Below are positions 7,067 to 16,099 of a stretch of 64,000 bases of DNA, one piece after another; position 1 is the first letter of the stretch; every line of letters begins with the position of its first letter. The stretch is from positions 1 to 64,000 of the forward strand of contig OMZI01000011.1 of NCBI GenBank assembly GCA_900315485.1, written 5' to 3'. The DNA is from an uncultured Eubacteriales bacterium. Its GTDB lineage: Bacteria; Bacillota; Clostridia; Peptostreptococcales; Anaerovoracaceae. The notes under the pieces are model-generated. The model worked only from the letters and a program-made list of their open reading frames with translations, did no database searches and was not told where the DNA came from. A program made the position numbers and the translations under genes.

Positions 7067-8374
7067 ATGGATATTGAAAGAAAAGAAATAAGCAGAAAGC
7101 AGCTGTATGACGAGATATGGGAACTGTCGCTGGCGGGAGTTGCCAGAAAGTATAATCTAAACTATTCGAGATTTAGATCACTATGCAAAGATGAGGATAT
7201 ACCGGTCCCTTCATCGGGTTACTGGACAAGGAAAAACATGGGTAAAGATGTATCCGGAGAAAAACCGGAGTTGACCGGGCCTCCAGACAAGGTGCTGTTC
7301 TTGTCATTGGATAAGGGAATTAAAAAACCTGACAAAAAAGAAGCATTGCCGGAGGAACCTGTTGCCGCTTCTGATAAAGCAGAAACCCCAAAAAGTGTTG
7401 CAATTTGGGATGAAAGCCGGCTCGACTTTTTAGATACAGAAGAGAGGGACAAAGTGCTGGCTTCTGCAAGTGAATTACGAATCAATAATAGCTCGCGTTT
7501 AAACAGAACGCTGACCCGGTATAAACAGGCAGATGCAGAGTTCAAGGCTAAACAAAAGAAGTTTGCAAAGGAAAACATTAATTATCATCGTAGCATCACG
7601 CCAGATAATGAAGCAGCGTACTACTTTAAGGAACTGTCTGAGTATGGGGTATCCCGTGCGCTTGCTATACTGAATACAATAATAAAGGAAATCGAAAAGC
7701 TGGGAGGTCGTGTTAATGACGACTTGTCAATGCACATCCGGGATGATGATGTAAGCGTGCATTTGGCTGAGGGGCAGGATAGGGTCCCACATGAACTGAC
7801 AAAAAAGGAAGCACAGGCACTACTGGAGTATAAAGAAGAAGTCAAAAGGTATAGCTGGGCGAGCAAGCCACAGATAAGGAAATATGACAAGGTATATAAT
7901 GGAAAGCTTCGTATTGTTTTCGGAAACGGCAAGTATCTGAAGGACAGTGAGTCCACCAAACTTGAAGATAGACTAGGAGAAATACTGGTTTGTTTATATG
8001 AAGAATCTGAACGTGTAAAAAAAGCACGTGAGGAAAGAGAAACTGAACAGTTGAGACGTGCAGAAGAAGAAAAAAGGAAAAGAGAACTTCAGGAAAGAAG
8101 AGAACTTGAAGCAAAGAAAACTATAGCGTTAAGGAACAAAGCGAATGATTATCGTATTGCTACGGAGATAAGAGAATATATTGCGGCAGCGGTAGAAAAA
8201 GGAGGAGATGAGATCACACTTGAGTGGATCAATTGGGCACAGAGGAAGGCTGACTGGTATGATCCTACGGTTGCGCTGGAAGATGAGTATCTTGGGAAAC
8301 GCGATCATGAAAAGAGTAGCGAGGAGAAAGACAAAGCTTTACAAACCCGAACAAGCAGGAGCTGGTGGTGGTGA
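7067..8374 (+). CDS. Large HTH and coiled-coil protein of unknown function
   Basis: The protein has 435 residues. The N-terminal about 55 residues (ISRKQLYDEIWELSLAGVA, then a recognition helix and PVPSSGYWTRKNMGK) match a widespread N-terminal HTH found in large hypothetical proteins of accessory regions ('YDEVW...ppRGYWAK'). Residues about 75-130 are a low-complexity Lys/Pro/Glu linker. A folded centre follows, and residues about 315-365 are a Glu/Arg/Lys-rich coiled coil (EERETEQLRRAEEE). The C terminus ends in three Trp. It is probably DNA-binding. The role is unknown, but homologues tend to sit in mobile or defence islands. Confidence 0.6.
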   Translation: MDIERKEISRKQLYDEIWELSLAGVARKYNLNYSRFRSLCKDEDIPVPSSGYWTRKNMGKDVSGEKPELTGPPDKVLFLSLDKGIKKPDKKEALPEEPVAASDKAETPKSVAIWDESRLDFLDTEERDKVLASASELRINNSSRLNRTLTRYKQADAEFKAKQKKFAKENINYHRSITPDNEAAYYFKELSEYGVSRALAILNTIIKEIEKLGGRVNDDLSMHIRDDDVSVHLAEGQDRVPHELTKKEAQALLEYKEEVKRYSWASKPQIRKYDKVYNGKLRIVFGNGKYLKDSESTKLEDRLGEILVCLYEESERVKKAREERETEQLRRAEEEKRKRELQERRELEAKKTIALRNKANDYRIATEIREYIAAAVEKGGDEITLEWINWAQRKADWYDPTVALEDEYLGKRDHEKSSEEKDKALQTRTSRSWWW

Positions 8375-8544
8375 CCATTATAACTGGATTATTTGGTATA
8401 AAAGCTTATAGGAAACTGCCGATACTGATATATAATAATGATAGAAAAAACGCTATTACCCAGTTTTGCATATTAGTATCAAGACGCTTTTAACAATATA
8501 ATGATGGAGACCGTTATATTGAGATAGCTTAGTGAGGATACAAT

Positions 8545-8964
8545 ATGGATAATAAAGAACGCGCAGATCTTGAGGATATTCTAAAGAAAACAAAACTAAA
8601 AGTAAGAACGGATAATCGAAAAACTGGCTTTGGTGAATTGTTGGCACACTATATGAATGAAGCCGGATATTCATGCAAAAGCCTAGCTCCCATTGCAAAT
8701 ATGTCCGAAACTACAATCAGGAGGCTGAAAAACGCAGATGATTATCTGCCAACAAGGGAAATGATCATATCTGTGTGCGTTGCCTTGAAACTTAGCATTT
8801 ATGATTCCAGGATTTTGCTGAGAAAATCACCGTTTAGGCTACAGGAAGACTCGCCTGTTGACGCTATATACTTAAAAATACTAGAATATGAAGGTAAATA
8901 CACTGTTCATGAGTGGAACACTGTTCTGCGGAAGATAGGAGAATTACCACTTGGATGTTCCTAG
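8545..8964 (+). CDS. Small HTH regulator, paralogue of 746-1162
   Basis: The protein has 139 residues, similar along its full length to the product of 746-1162. Shared features are the central HTH (ETTIRRLKN), LPTREMI, SPVDAIYLKIL and HEWNTVL. The ribosome binding site is weak (GAGGATA). The two copies are diverged at most positions, so the duplication is old or they arrived with different elements. A TATAAT-like -10 lies at 8497-8502, without a clear -35. The gene sits near the right edge of the island and could control cargo or transfer genes. Confidence 0.65.
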   Translation: MDNKERADLEDILKKTKLKVRTDNRKTGFGELLAHYMNEAGYSCKSLAPIANMSETTIRRLKNADDYLPTREMIISVCVALKLSIYDSRILLRKSPFRLQEDSPVDAIYLKILEYEGKYTVHEWNTVLRKIGELPLGCS

Positions 8965-9108
8965 AAGGTAGAGCAGATTAAAGTATTTTTATCACATTTG
9001 CCGCTCAAAGCCATCTCTATTATAGCTCAGTTAATGGCCACACCCCATATCACCCCGAGGACTACCCCATATGCTTCGGAATGAACAAAAAATCATCGAT
9101 AATGAGCT

Positions 9109-9123
9109 TTTGAAAATGGACTG
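9109..9123 (+). repeat. 15-bp direct repeat, copy 2
   Basis: Exact match to 1167-1181. It lies 145 bases after the second HTH paralogue and about 17 bases before the point where MetG-like sequence can be read. Confidence 0.7.
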
Positions 9124-9169
9124 CGCTAGTCAATACTGAGGGTCGATATGTAGGTTAGCATCGGAATTA

Positions 9170-9628
9170 TTGTACGGGCAGGGTGAAAATACACTCCCTG
9201 TAATGAAGCCGGAAGGCAAGGGTGGAGCTCAGAAGAAGGAGACCGTCAAGATCGATTTCAGCAAGGTAGAGATTGAGCCGCTGTTCGAAGAATTCGTCGA
9301 TTTTGACACCTTCAGCAAGTCGGATTTCAGAGCTGTTAAGATCAAAAACTGCGAAGAAGTTCCTAAGAGCGATAAGCTCCTGAAGTTCACACTGAACGAC
9401 GGAACAGGCGAAGACAGGATCATCCTGAGCGGCATCAAGAAGTACTACGATCCGGCTGAACTCGTTGGAAAGACTGCGATTGCGATCGTGAACCTTCCAC
9501 CGAGAAAGATGATGGGACAGTACTCCAACGGCATGCTCATCAGCGCAGTCAACAACTACGACGGTGAAGAGATGCTCAACCTCCTGCTCGTAGACGACAG
9601 GATCCCTGCAGGAGCAAAGCTTTACTAG
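9170..9628 (+). pseudogene. metG: C-terminal tRNA-binding fragment of methionyl-tRNA synthetase
   Basis: The 152-codon frame starts with TTG and has no usable ribosome binding site at 9170 or at the ATG 9203. From about residue 11 it has a Lys/Glu-rich linker, then the EMAP/Trbp111-type tRNA-binding domain (SKSDFRAVKIKNCEEV, LKFTLNDGTG, NLPPRKMMG, GMLISAV, IPAGAKLY). This is the sequence that ends many Clostridia MetG proteins. The catalytic and anticodon domains are absent, and upstream sequence belongs to the island. Most likely an insertion or deletion cut metG here. A free-standing tRNA-binding protein is the alternative. Confidence 0.6.
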
Positions 9629-9681
9629 ATGTGAGGCGGCACGAGCGAAGCGAGTGACGGAGCCCTGACATCAACTGAATC

Positions 9682-9722
9682 AGACGCGATCTACAGAAAA
9701 CTGCAGGTCGCGTCTCTTTTTG
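9682..9722 (+). terminator. Intrinsic terminator
   Basis: AGACGCGA / TCGCGTCT stem with an inner CTACAG/CTGCAG pairing, followed by CTTTTT. It is the expected end of the metG transcript. Confidence 0.75.
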
Positions 9723-9787
9723 TGGTATATTGTAGATACAGTCCTGACTGGGAACTGAAATAGGACATGCATACGGAGGAATATCAG

Positions 9788-10702
9788 ATGAATAAACGCA
9801 GACTTGCTGCTGCATGGGGGCTTACGACTGCAGCTGTCATACTTGGGGCGGAGACAGTTTCGAACTATATACTCTATACATCGGTGTACATTCCGAAGAA
9901 GGACAAGAACACATTTCCGGAAGACACTAACATGAAGCATCATGATAATCCGGAAATAAAGACGGTCTTCATGAATTCATTCGACGGGACCCAGCTGCTG
10001 GGACACTGGTATCCGTGTGAAAATGCAGTAAGGAATGTTGTGTGCATGCACGGATGGCACGGGAGCTGGCTCAAGGACTTCGGCGACATCATAGACTTCC
10101 TGCACGACAGCGGATGCAATGTGCTGCTTGCGGATGAACGTGCGCAGAACGGAAGCGAAGGCAGATACATGGGTTTTTCACTTCTTGAAAGATATGACTG
10201 CCTGGAATGGATAAAGTGGATCAGCGCGGAGACATCACAGGATCTGCCGGTATATATCTACGGCGTCTCAATGGGATCTGCAACGGTCATGATGACAGCG
10301 GGCATGGACCTTCCTGAGAACGTAAAGGGTGTCATCGCTGACTGCGGATTCACTTCGCCTAAGGATATCTGGACATATCTGCTGCACAAAAATATGCATC
10401 TGCCGTACGGAAAGCTTCTGAACCTCATGATAAAGGTCAAGTTCGCTCTCAGGACAGGAGAAAGAGACGTCTCTTATTCAACGATCGAGTCTCTTAAGAA
10501 CTGTGATCTTCCGGTGCTCTTCGTACACGGCAGCGAGGATGACTTTGTTCCTACGGAAATGTCCCGCAGGAACTATGAAGCTTTTGAAGGAGATAAGGAG
10601 CTCCTGATCGTTGAGGGAGCGGGACATGCCGTGAACTACAGGACGGATCCGGATGCGTATGAAGCAGCGGTAAAACGTCTGTGGGAGAAGTGCGAAAAGT
10701 AA
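9788..10702 (+). CDS. Alpha/beta hydrolase, membrane-anchored
   Basis: The protein has 304 residues from the ATG at 9788 (ACGGAGGA site; an in-frame upstream ATG at 9767 lacks one). One N-terminal hydrophobic segment (about residues 6-30) should anchor it with the enzyme outside. The hydrolase core shows the oxyanion region MHGWHGS near 88, the nucleophile elbow GVSMGSA with Ser161, the acid in HGSEDDFVP, and the His in GAGHAVNY. This is the arrangement of the serine aminopeptidase-like/YqkD family. The substrate cannot be read from sequence. It is a single gene between terminators. Confidence 0.85.
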   Translation: MNKRRLAAAWGLTTAAVILGAETVSNYILYTSVYIPKKDKNTFPEDTNMKHHDNPEIKTVFMNSFDGTQLLGHWYPCENAVRNVVCMHGWHGSWLKDFGDIIDFLHDSGCNVLLADERAQNGSEGRYMGFSLLERYDCLEWIKWISAETSQDLPVYIYGVSMGSATVMMTAGMDLPENVKGVIADCGFTSPKDIWTYLLHKNMHLPYGKLLNLMIKVKFALRTGERDVSYSTIESLKNCDLPVLFVHGSEDDFVPTEMSRRNYEAFEGDKELLIVEGAGHAVNYRTDPDAYEAAVKRLWEKCEK

Positions 10703-10771
10703 CCGCAGATCAAAAGGGGGCAAAAAGGGGGGCCGGAGCTGAAGAGGCGCAGGAATAACGGAATAAGGATT

Positions 10772-10810
10772 ATGGCACGGTCTGATGAGGAGGATCGTGT
10801 CATTTTTTTT
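10772..10810 (+). terminator. Intrinsic terminator
   Basis: ATGGCACGGTC / GGATCGTGTCAT region pairs with two G-T wobbles, followed by eight T. Confidence 0.75.
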
Positions 10811-10814
10811 AATG

Positions 10815-10843
10815 TGGCACATCAGAAAACCTTGTAGTATAAT
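10815..10843 (+). promoter_or_regulatory. Probable sigma-A promoter for 10952
   Basis: Perfect -10 TATAAT at 10838-10843 with a weak -35 TGGCAC at 10815-10820 (17-bp spacer). It lies directly after the terminator of the previous gene. Confidence 0.5.
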
Positions 10844-10951
10844 AGTGCGGATTATGTGCGGATGTGTTCTGATAACGCCGCATACGTAAAGCATGGACTG
10901 TACATAAACGGAATAATCATTGCAGAGACTGAGAGAAAAGAGGAGAAAGAT

Positions 10952-12088
10952 ATGGACTTCAGACCGGAAAAGAAACTCGGATTCGGCCTTATGAGACTGC
11001 CTCAGAATGATCCTGCGGATGCTGCCGACATCGATATTGAACAGGTAAAGAAGATGATGGACCTCTTCATGGAGAAGGGATTCACGTATTTTGACACAGC
11101 CTGGATGTACAACGGGTTCGCAAGCGAGGACTGTGCTAAGGAAGTGCTGACATCGCGTTATGACAGATCGAGCTATACACTGGCGACCAAGCTGCATGCG
11201 GGATTCTTCAATTCGCGTGAGGACATGGACAATGTATTCGCAAGACAGCTTGAGAAGACGGGCGCAGGATATTTTGACTACTACCTCCTGCACGGCATCG
11301 AGGCTGCAATGCTGCCTAAGTATGAGGAGTTTGACGCGTTCGGATGGCTCCTGGACAAGAAGGCGCAGGGTCTTGTGAAGCATGCCGGATTCTCATTCCA
11401 CGATACACCGGAGCTCCTGGATGAGATACTGACTAAGCATCCTGAGATGGAGTTTGTGCAGATCCAGCTCAATTACCTCGACTGGGATTCGCAGTGGATC
11501 CAGAGCCGCAAGGTACTGGAAGTCGCCAATAAGCATGGCAAGCCGGTCATAGTTATGGAGCCTGTCAAGGGCGGAACGCTGGCAAAGGTGCCTGAAGAGG
11601 CAGAGAAGATGTTCGCTGAACTGGACCCGGAGATGTCTGTTCCGAGCTGGGCTGTAAAATTCGCAGCCAGCCAGCCGGGCGTCATGGTCGTACTGTCAGG
11701 AATGAGCAGCACGGAGCAGATGCAGGACAACCTCGGCTACATGGAAGACTTCAGGCCGCTCACGGAAGAGGAGCAGGAAGTCTGCTTCAGAGTCGCAGAT
11801 GTCATCAACAGCCAGATCGCGGTACCGTGCACAGCATGTCATTACTGCACAGAGGGCTGCCCTATGAAGATATGCATCCCTGAGTACTTCTCTATATATA
11901 ATGAAGACATGAGAGAAGATCTTGAGGAGAAGGGCTGGACGATCAACTTTACTAATTACGAGAAACTGAATGAAAAATTCGGAAAGGCAAGCGACTGCAT
12001 CGGATGCGGCCAGTGCGAGGGAGTATGTCCGCAGCACCTGCCTATCATAGACTACCTTAAGGATGTAGCCGCACACTACGAAGGATAA
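10952..12088 (+). CDS. Aldo/keto reductase with C-terminal 2[4Fe-4S] ferredoxin domain
   Basis: The protein has 378 residues from the ATG at 10952 (AGAGGAG site). The TIM-barrel part has FGLMRLP, then DTAWMYNGF with the catalytic Asp and Tyr, the Lys in ATKLHAG and the His in LLHGIE. Two ferredoxin-like motifs follow: CTACHYC..GCPM near residues 291-301 and CIGCGQCEGVCP near 350-361. Proteins of this kind are common in anaerobes and couple NAD(P)H-dependent carbonyl reduction to Fe-S electron transfer. Substrates are undefined. The MATE gene begins 1 base after the stop, so the two are co-transcribed. Confidence 0.88.
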   Translation: MDFRPEKKLGFGLMRLPQNDPADAADIDIEQVKKMMDLFMEKGFTYFDTAWMYNGFASEDCAKEVLTSRYDRSSYTLATKLHAGFFNSREDMDNVFARQLEKTGAGYFDYYLLHGIEAAMLPKYEEFDAFGWLLDKKAQGLVKHAGFSFHDTPELLDEILTKHPEMEFVQIQLNYLDWDSQWIQSRKVLEVANKHGKPVIVMEPVKGGTLAKVPEEAEKMFAELDPEMSVPSWAVKFAASQPGVMVVLSGMSSTEQMQDNLGYMEDFRPLTEEEQEVCFRVADVINSQIAVPCTACHYCTEGCPMKICIPEYFSIYNEDMREDLEEKGWTINFTNYEKLNEKFGKASDCIGCGQCEGVCPQHLPIIDYLKDVAAHYEG

Positions 12089-12089
12089 G

Positions 12090-13463
12090 ATGTGGAAGAA
12101 ATTATTTGAACCTGTCGACATGACGGTGGGAAGCCCCGTCCGGCAGATAGTAAAATTCATGATACCGATGCTGATCGGCAATGTTTTCCAGCAGCTTTAC
12201 AACACTGTCGACAGTATTGTCGTAGGCAAATACATCGGAGACAACGCACTTGCTGCTGTAGGAAGTGCGGGGCCGATCGTCAACCTGCTGCTGGTGCTCT
12301 TCATAGGTATATCTGTAGGAGCGGGAATCATGGTATCGCAGTATTTTGGCGCAAGGCAGAGACTGTCTCTGTCCAAGTCGATAGGGTGCAGCATCACCAT
12401 GACATTCGTTTCATCACTGATCGTCATGGCGCTTGCGCCTCTGATAAGCATGCCTCTTCTGAAGCTCCTCAATACGCCGGATGAGATCATAAACTGGTGC
12501 GATGACTACCTGAGGATACTGTTCCTCGGAATAGCAGGCTGCGCATTTTACAATATTCTCGGCGGCATCCTGAGGGGGCTCGGTGATTCGGTATCAGCAC
12601 TGCTGTACCTTATAATTGCTACATTCCTCAACATAATACTGGATATTTTCTTCGTGGCTTATGTCGGCATGGGAGTCCCGGGAGTCGCACTTGCTACAGT
12701 GATAGCACAGGCTATATCCGCATTCCTGTCTTTCCTCAAACTGAGGAGGATGACTGATAGCTTCGACATGAAGGCAGCATACCTCAAGCCTGACCGCAAA
12801 TACCTGCGTGAACTTCTGAGGCTCGGACTGCCTTCGGGCGTGACTCAGGCAATATTCTCTCTGTCCATAGTCATAGTCCAGTCTCTTACCAACAGTTTTG
12901 GCGCGATGTGCATCGCTACCAACGTCATCGTAATGAGGATCGACGGATTCGTAATGATGCCGGCATTCTCATTCGGCTCTGCTATGACTACGTTCGCAGG
13001 ACAGAACATCGGAGCCGGCAGACTCGACAGAGTAGAGAACGGAGCGAAGAAGGGCACGCTGGTCGCAATGGCGACATCGGCTGTTATAACGCTGCTCATA
13101 CTTCTGTTCGGCAGGTACCTCATGGCTCTGTTCACTGACACAGATGCGCTCATAGAGCAGAGCTATCATATGATGATGATCCTCGGCGTGGGTTATATCG
13201 CCATGGAAGTCACACAGTGCCTGCAGGGCGTGATGAGAGGTGCAGGAGATACAATGGCTCCGATGTGGCTCTCAATGATAACCACAGTCGTTATTCGCGT
13301 TCCGCTCGCATATCTCATGACGGGCATGACAAAGTCCGCAGAGAATCCTCACGGCGAGTTCTACATGATGTTCGTATCGCTGCTGATCACATGGCTCATC
13401 GGCGCCACACTGACAACAATCGTGTACAAAGCAGGCAGGTGGAAGCGGAAAGCGCTCATCTGA
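12090..13463 (+). CDS. MATE family efflux transporter
   Basis: The protein has 457 residues with about 12 membrane segments in two related halves. MATE hallmarks are visible: the N-terminal IPMLIGNVFQQLYNTVDSIVVGKYIG, the second-half GLPSGVTQAIFS, and AGQNIGAGRLDRV near residue 305. It exports cationic or toxic compounds, probably by Na+ or H+ antiport, across the cytoplasmic membrane. The start overlaps the end of the reductase gene's Shine-Dalgarno region (GAAGGATAAG), indicating translational coupling. The link between reductase and exporter suggests conversion and export of the same type of compound, but this is inference. Confidence 0.92.
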   Translation: MWKKLFEPVDMTVGSPVRQIVKFMIPMLIGNVFQQLYNTVDSIVVGKYIGDNALAAVGSAGPIVNLLLVLFIGISVGAGIMVSQYFGARQRLSLSKSIGCSITMTFVSSLIVMALAPLISMPLLKLLNTPDEIINWCDDYLRILFLGIAGCAFYNILGGILRGLGDSVSALLYLIIATFLNIILDIFFVAYVGMGVPGVALATVIAQAISAFLSFLKLRRMTDSFDMKAAYLKPDRKYLRELLRLGLPSGVTQAIFSLSIVIVQSLTNSFGAMCIATNVIVMRIDGFVMMPAFSFGSAMTTFAGQNIGAGRLDRVENGAKKGTLVAMATSAVITLLILLFGRYLMALFTDTDALIEQSYHMMMILGVGYIAMEVTQCLQGVMRGAGDTMAPMWLSMITTVVIRVPLAYLMTGMTKSAENPHGEFYMMFVSLLITWLIGATLTTIVYKAGRWKRKALI

Positions 13464-13502
13464 TCTTGCCGGCTTTGTATAACATATAAGACAAGATACT
13501 TC

Positions 13503-13531
13503 TTTACATCAGCACTTTAGCGTGCTAAAAT
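13503..13531 (+). promoter_or_regulatory. Strong sigma-A promoter for amino-acid ABC operon
   Basis: -35 TTTACA at 13503-13508, 17-bp spacer, -10 TAAAAT at 13526-13531. The start codon of the binding protein is 55 bases downstream. Confidence 0.75.
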
Positions 13532-13585
13532 ACAACAGTATCGCGCCAGGGCGCACTTAAGGTGTACAGGAAAGAGGAGACAACA

Positions 13586-14443
13586 ATGAAGAAGTATTTA
13601 GCACTTATTCTTTCACTGATGATGGTAGTAACGATGTTCGCTGCATGCGGCGGATCTTCCTCAGATGAGGGTTCCGGTGATGCTGCTGCAACAGAAGATC
13701 AGTACGGTGAAGGATTTGAATTCAAGCACGGTTATGACAAGGATTTCCCTCCTTATTCATATATCGGAGATGACGGCGAGACTACAGGATTTGACGTAGA
13801 GCTGGCACAGGCTGTATGTGAATACTACGGCTGGACTTACACCGGTGTTCCTATCAACTGGGATGCCAAGGAAGCTGAGCTTGAGTCGGGCAGCATCGAC
13901 TGCATCTGGTCAGGATTCACCAAGAGCCCTGACAGAGAGCCTAAGTTCGCATGGAGTGAGCCTTACTCGATCAACACTATCAAGATCATGGTTCTTGAGG
14001 GATCTGACATCGCAAGCAAGGCAGACCTTGAAGGCAAGAAGGTTGGAGTACAGGGCAGCACATCCGCACAGGAAATGTGTGAGACACCTGAGGCTGAAGG
14101 CGGATGCCAGGAGCTCGCTCTGACATTTGACGGCGGCACACCTATGGCATTTGATACATACACCATCGCTGTAAATGAGCTCAAGGCCGGCACCATCGAT
14201 GCCATCGCTATCGACGAGACAACAGGCAACTATCAGATGACCAAGGTCGAAGGACTCAAGTATATCGACGACGACATCTGCGATGAGATCTATGCTATCG
14301 GATTCCGCACAGACGATACAGTTCTCCGTGACAAGGTAAATGAGGCTCTCAAGGCTCTGGCTGAAAACGGAAAGATGGATGAGATCGGCAAGAAGTACGA
14401 AGAGATCTACAGCAACCTCTCAATGATCAACGCTGCAGAGTAG
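13586..14443 (+). CDS. Polar amino-acid ABC transporter, substrate-binding lipoprotein
   Basis: The protein has 285 residues from the ATG at 13586 (AGAGGAG site). Signal peptide with lipobox FAAC, Cys at 21, then a Ser/Gly/Asp-rich tether. The mature protein has the family-3 solute-binding fold: DFPPYSYIGDDGETTGFDVELAQAV, then SGFTKSPDRE and KVGVQGSTSA. The Asp in GFDVE and the Arg in SPDRE are the usual ligands of the amino-acid alpha-amino and carboxyl groups. It is anchored outside the membrane and delivers to the permease and ATPase encoded next. Its exact amino acid is not readable. Confidence 0.9.
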   Translation: MKKYLALILSLMMVVTMFAACGGSSSDEGSGDAAATEDQYGEGFEFKHGYDKDFPPYSYIGDDGETTGFDVELAQAVCEYYGWTYTGVPINWDAKEAELESGSIDCIWSGFTKSPDREPKFAWSEPYSINTIKIMVLEGSDIASKADLEGKKVGVQGSTSAQEMCETPEAEGGCQELALTFDGGTPMAFDTYTIAVNELKAGTIDAIAIDETTGNYQMTKVEGLKYIDDDICDEIYAIGFRTDDTVLRDKVNEALKALAENGKMDEIGKKYEEIYSNLSMINAAE

Positions 14444-14501
14444 TCCGCTGTGACAGAGAGCGGATCAGCAGACGACCGCAAATAATATGATACGACGGCC
14501 G

Positions 14502-14530
14502 GTGCCGGCGGGATGCGTTCCTGCCGGCAC
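14502..14530 (+). promoter_or_regulatory. Intra-operon hairpin between binding protein and permease genes
   Basis: GTGCCGGC / GCCGGCAC 8-bp GC stem with extra GGGA/TTCCT pairing, no full T tract. Such hairpins often stabilise or partly stop the transcript so that the binding protein is made in excess. Confidence 0.5.
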
Positions 14531-14563
14531 GGTCTTTGCTGTCAGATGTGCCGCAGAAGGCCC

Positions 14564-15247
14564 ATGTCTGACAAGAAACCTACAGGAAAGAAGCAACTTA
14601 TGACTTTTGCAACAATGCTATCAACAATGTCAGAAGGAATGGTAAGGACGCTGGGGATATTCATCCTCACGCTTATCTTCTCTCTGCCGCTGGGCATGGT
14701 CGTAGCCCTGCTCAGAAAATCCAGATTCGGGTTCATCCGCGGCTTCATAAGTGCCTACATCTCGATCATGAGAGGCACACCGCTGATGCTGCAGCTGCTC
14801 GTGTGGTATTTCGGCCCGTTCTATCTCTTCGGATGGAACATCGGCAACTGGAGATTCCCGGCGCTGATCATCGGATTCGTCGTCAACTATGCCGCTTATT
14901 TTGCCGAAATATACCGCGGCGGTATCGAATCCATCCCGGTAGGACAGTATGAGGCTGCAGAGGTGCTCGGATACACCAAAACGCAGACCTTCATGCGCAT
15001 CATCCTGCCGCAGGTCATCAAGATCATAATGCCGTCCGTGACCAACGAGGTCATCACTCTGGTCAAGGATACATCGCTCGCATTCACGCTTGCCTATGCA
15101 GAGGTATTCTCGCTGGCCAAGCAGATCTCGGCTTCACAGTCATCGTTCATGCCTTTCCTGATCGCAGGCGTATTCTACTTCGTGGCTAACTACGTGGTGG
15201 AGTTCCTCATGGTCAGGATCGAGAAGTCGATGGATTACTACAAGTAG
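14564..15247 (+). CDS. Polar amino-acid ABC transporter, permease
   Basis: The protein has 227 residues from the ATG at 14564 (AGAAGG site; the frame is open to 14513 without a better site). HisM/GlnP-type permease with about five membrane helices. Family motifs: [18 protein letters not shown], and the EAA loop that contacts the ATPase ([24 protein letters not shown]). Two copies would form the membrane channel. It sits between its binding protein and ATPase genes; the stop is 11 bases before the next start, so the three form one operon. Confidence 0.92.
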   Translation: MSDKKPTGKKQLMTFATMLSTMSEGMVRTLGIFILTLIFSLPLGMVVALLRKSRFGFIRGFISAYISIMRGTPLMLQLLVWYFGPFYLFGWNIGNWRFPALIIGFVVNYAAYFAEIYRGGIESIPVGQYEAAEVLGYTKTQTFMRIILPQVIKIIMPSVTNEVITLVKDTSLAFTLAYAEVFSLAKQISASQSSFMPFLIAGVFYFVANYVVEFLMVRIEKSMDYYK

Positions 15248-15258
15248 GAGGTGCGGCA

Positions 15259-16017
15259 ATGATCTTAGAGATGAATAATATTGAAAAGCACTTCGGAGAG
15301 CTCGAAGTACTGAAGGATATAAGTTTCAACGTTGACAGCGGTGAAGTCGTCAGCATCATCGGCCCGTCGGGTTCGGGCAAATCGACTCTTCTGAGATGCG
15401 CGACCTTCCTCGAGACGATCGACGGCGGTGAGATCATATACATGGGAGAGAAGGCTGCCCACACTGATGAGAACGGCAATGCCGTCTATGTACACCAGAA
15501 TGAGATGCGCAAGTTCCGCAACTACTGCGGACTCGTGTTCCAGCAGTTCAACCTGTTCCCGCACTACAGCATCCTCAAGAACATCATCGATGCACCGATG
15601 CATGTCCAGGGCAGAAGCAAGGAAGAGGCGGAGGAGACCGCAATGGAGCTGCTCCGGAAGATGGGGATCGATGACAAGGCGAATGCCTATCCGTATCAGC
15701 TGTCGGGCGGACAGCAGCAGAGAGTTGCTATCGCAAGGGCTCTTGCTATGAAGCCGGAGATCCTCTTCTTCGATGAGCCGACTTCGGCACTGGACCCTGA
15801 GCTGACAGGCGAGGTCCTCAAGGTAATCCGCCAGCTGGCTGAGGAGAAGATGACGATGGTTGTCGTTACTCACGAGATGCCTTTTGCAAAGGCGGTCAGC
15901 AACCGTGTGCTCTTCATGGCAGACGGTCTGGTAGTCGAGCAGGGCGATCCTAAGGATGTGTTCGATAATCCGCAGGAAGAGAGAACAAAGCAGTTCCTCA
16001 GAGTGTTTGAGAGGTAG
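15259..16017 (+). CDS. Polar amino-acid ABC transporter, ATPase
   Basis: The protein has 252 residues. All ABC ATPase motifs are present: Walker [10 protein letters not shown] near residue 34, Q-loop [10 protein letters not shown], signature LSGGQQQR, Walker [15 protein letters not shown] and H-loop VVTHE. It matches GlnQ/HisP-type ATPases. It powers uptake through the permease encoded just upstream. An insert after residue 65 ([17 protein letters not shown]) is slightly longer than in GlnQ. The operon ends in a terminator at 16052. Confidence 0.93.
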   Translation: MILEMNNIEKHFGELEVLKDISFNVDSGEVVSIIGPSGSGKSTLLRCATFLETIDGGEIIYMGEKAAHTDENGNAVYVHQNEMRKFRNYCGLVFQQFNLFPHYSILKNIIDAPMHVQGRSKEEAEETAMELLRKMGIDDKANAYPYQLSGGQQQRVAIARALAMKPEILFFDEPTSALDPELTGEVLKVIRQLAEEKMTMVVVTHEMPFAKAVSNRVLFMADGLVVEQGDPKDVFDNPQEERTKQFLRVFER

Positions 16018-16051
16018 ACCTCCGGAAAATACTGAATTACAGAGATCATAG

Positions 16052-16084
16052 ACAGGGTGCTCCATCATGAGCATCCTGTTTTTA
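16052..16084 (+). terminator. Intrinsic terminator
   Basis: ACAGGGTGCTC / GAGCATCCTGT (one wobble) around the six-base loop CATCAT, followed by five T. Confidence 0.85.
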
Positions 16085-16099
16085 TGTTGTTATCTTTTA

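Larger units (their letters stand above)
1..9140. mobile_element. Integrated element or genomic island (left end outside window)
   Basis: Seen: a Tn916-type excisionase and tyrosine integrase, a tRNA-like sequence just after the integrase, a MazF-like gene, two paralogous small HTH genes, a broken HTH gene and several orphan genes, all between the window start and a truncated housekeeping gene. The codon use looks less regular than in the 10-53 kb core. The right boundary is inferred from the abrupt start of MetG-like sequence at about 9140. The left boundary is not in the window. More than one element may be stacked here, because the integrase and tRNA-like sequence sit in the middle. Confidence 0.6.

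Noticed and set aside
10478..11383. 301-codon minus-strand frame across two genes
   Set aside because: It spans the ends of two convincing + strand genes and a terminator, and has no protein similarity that I can see.
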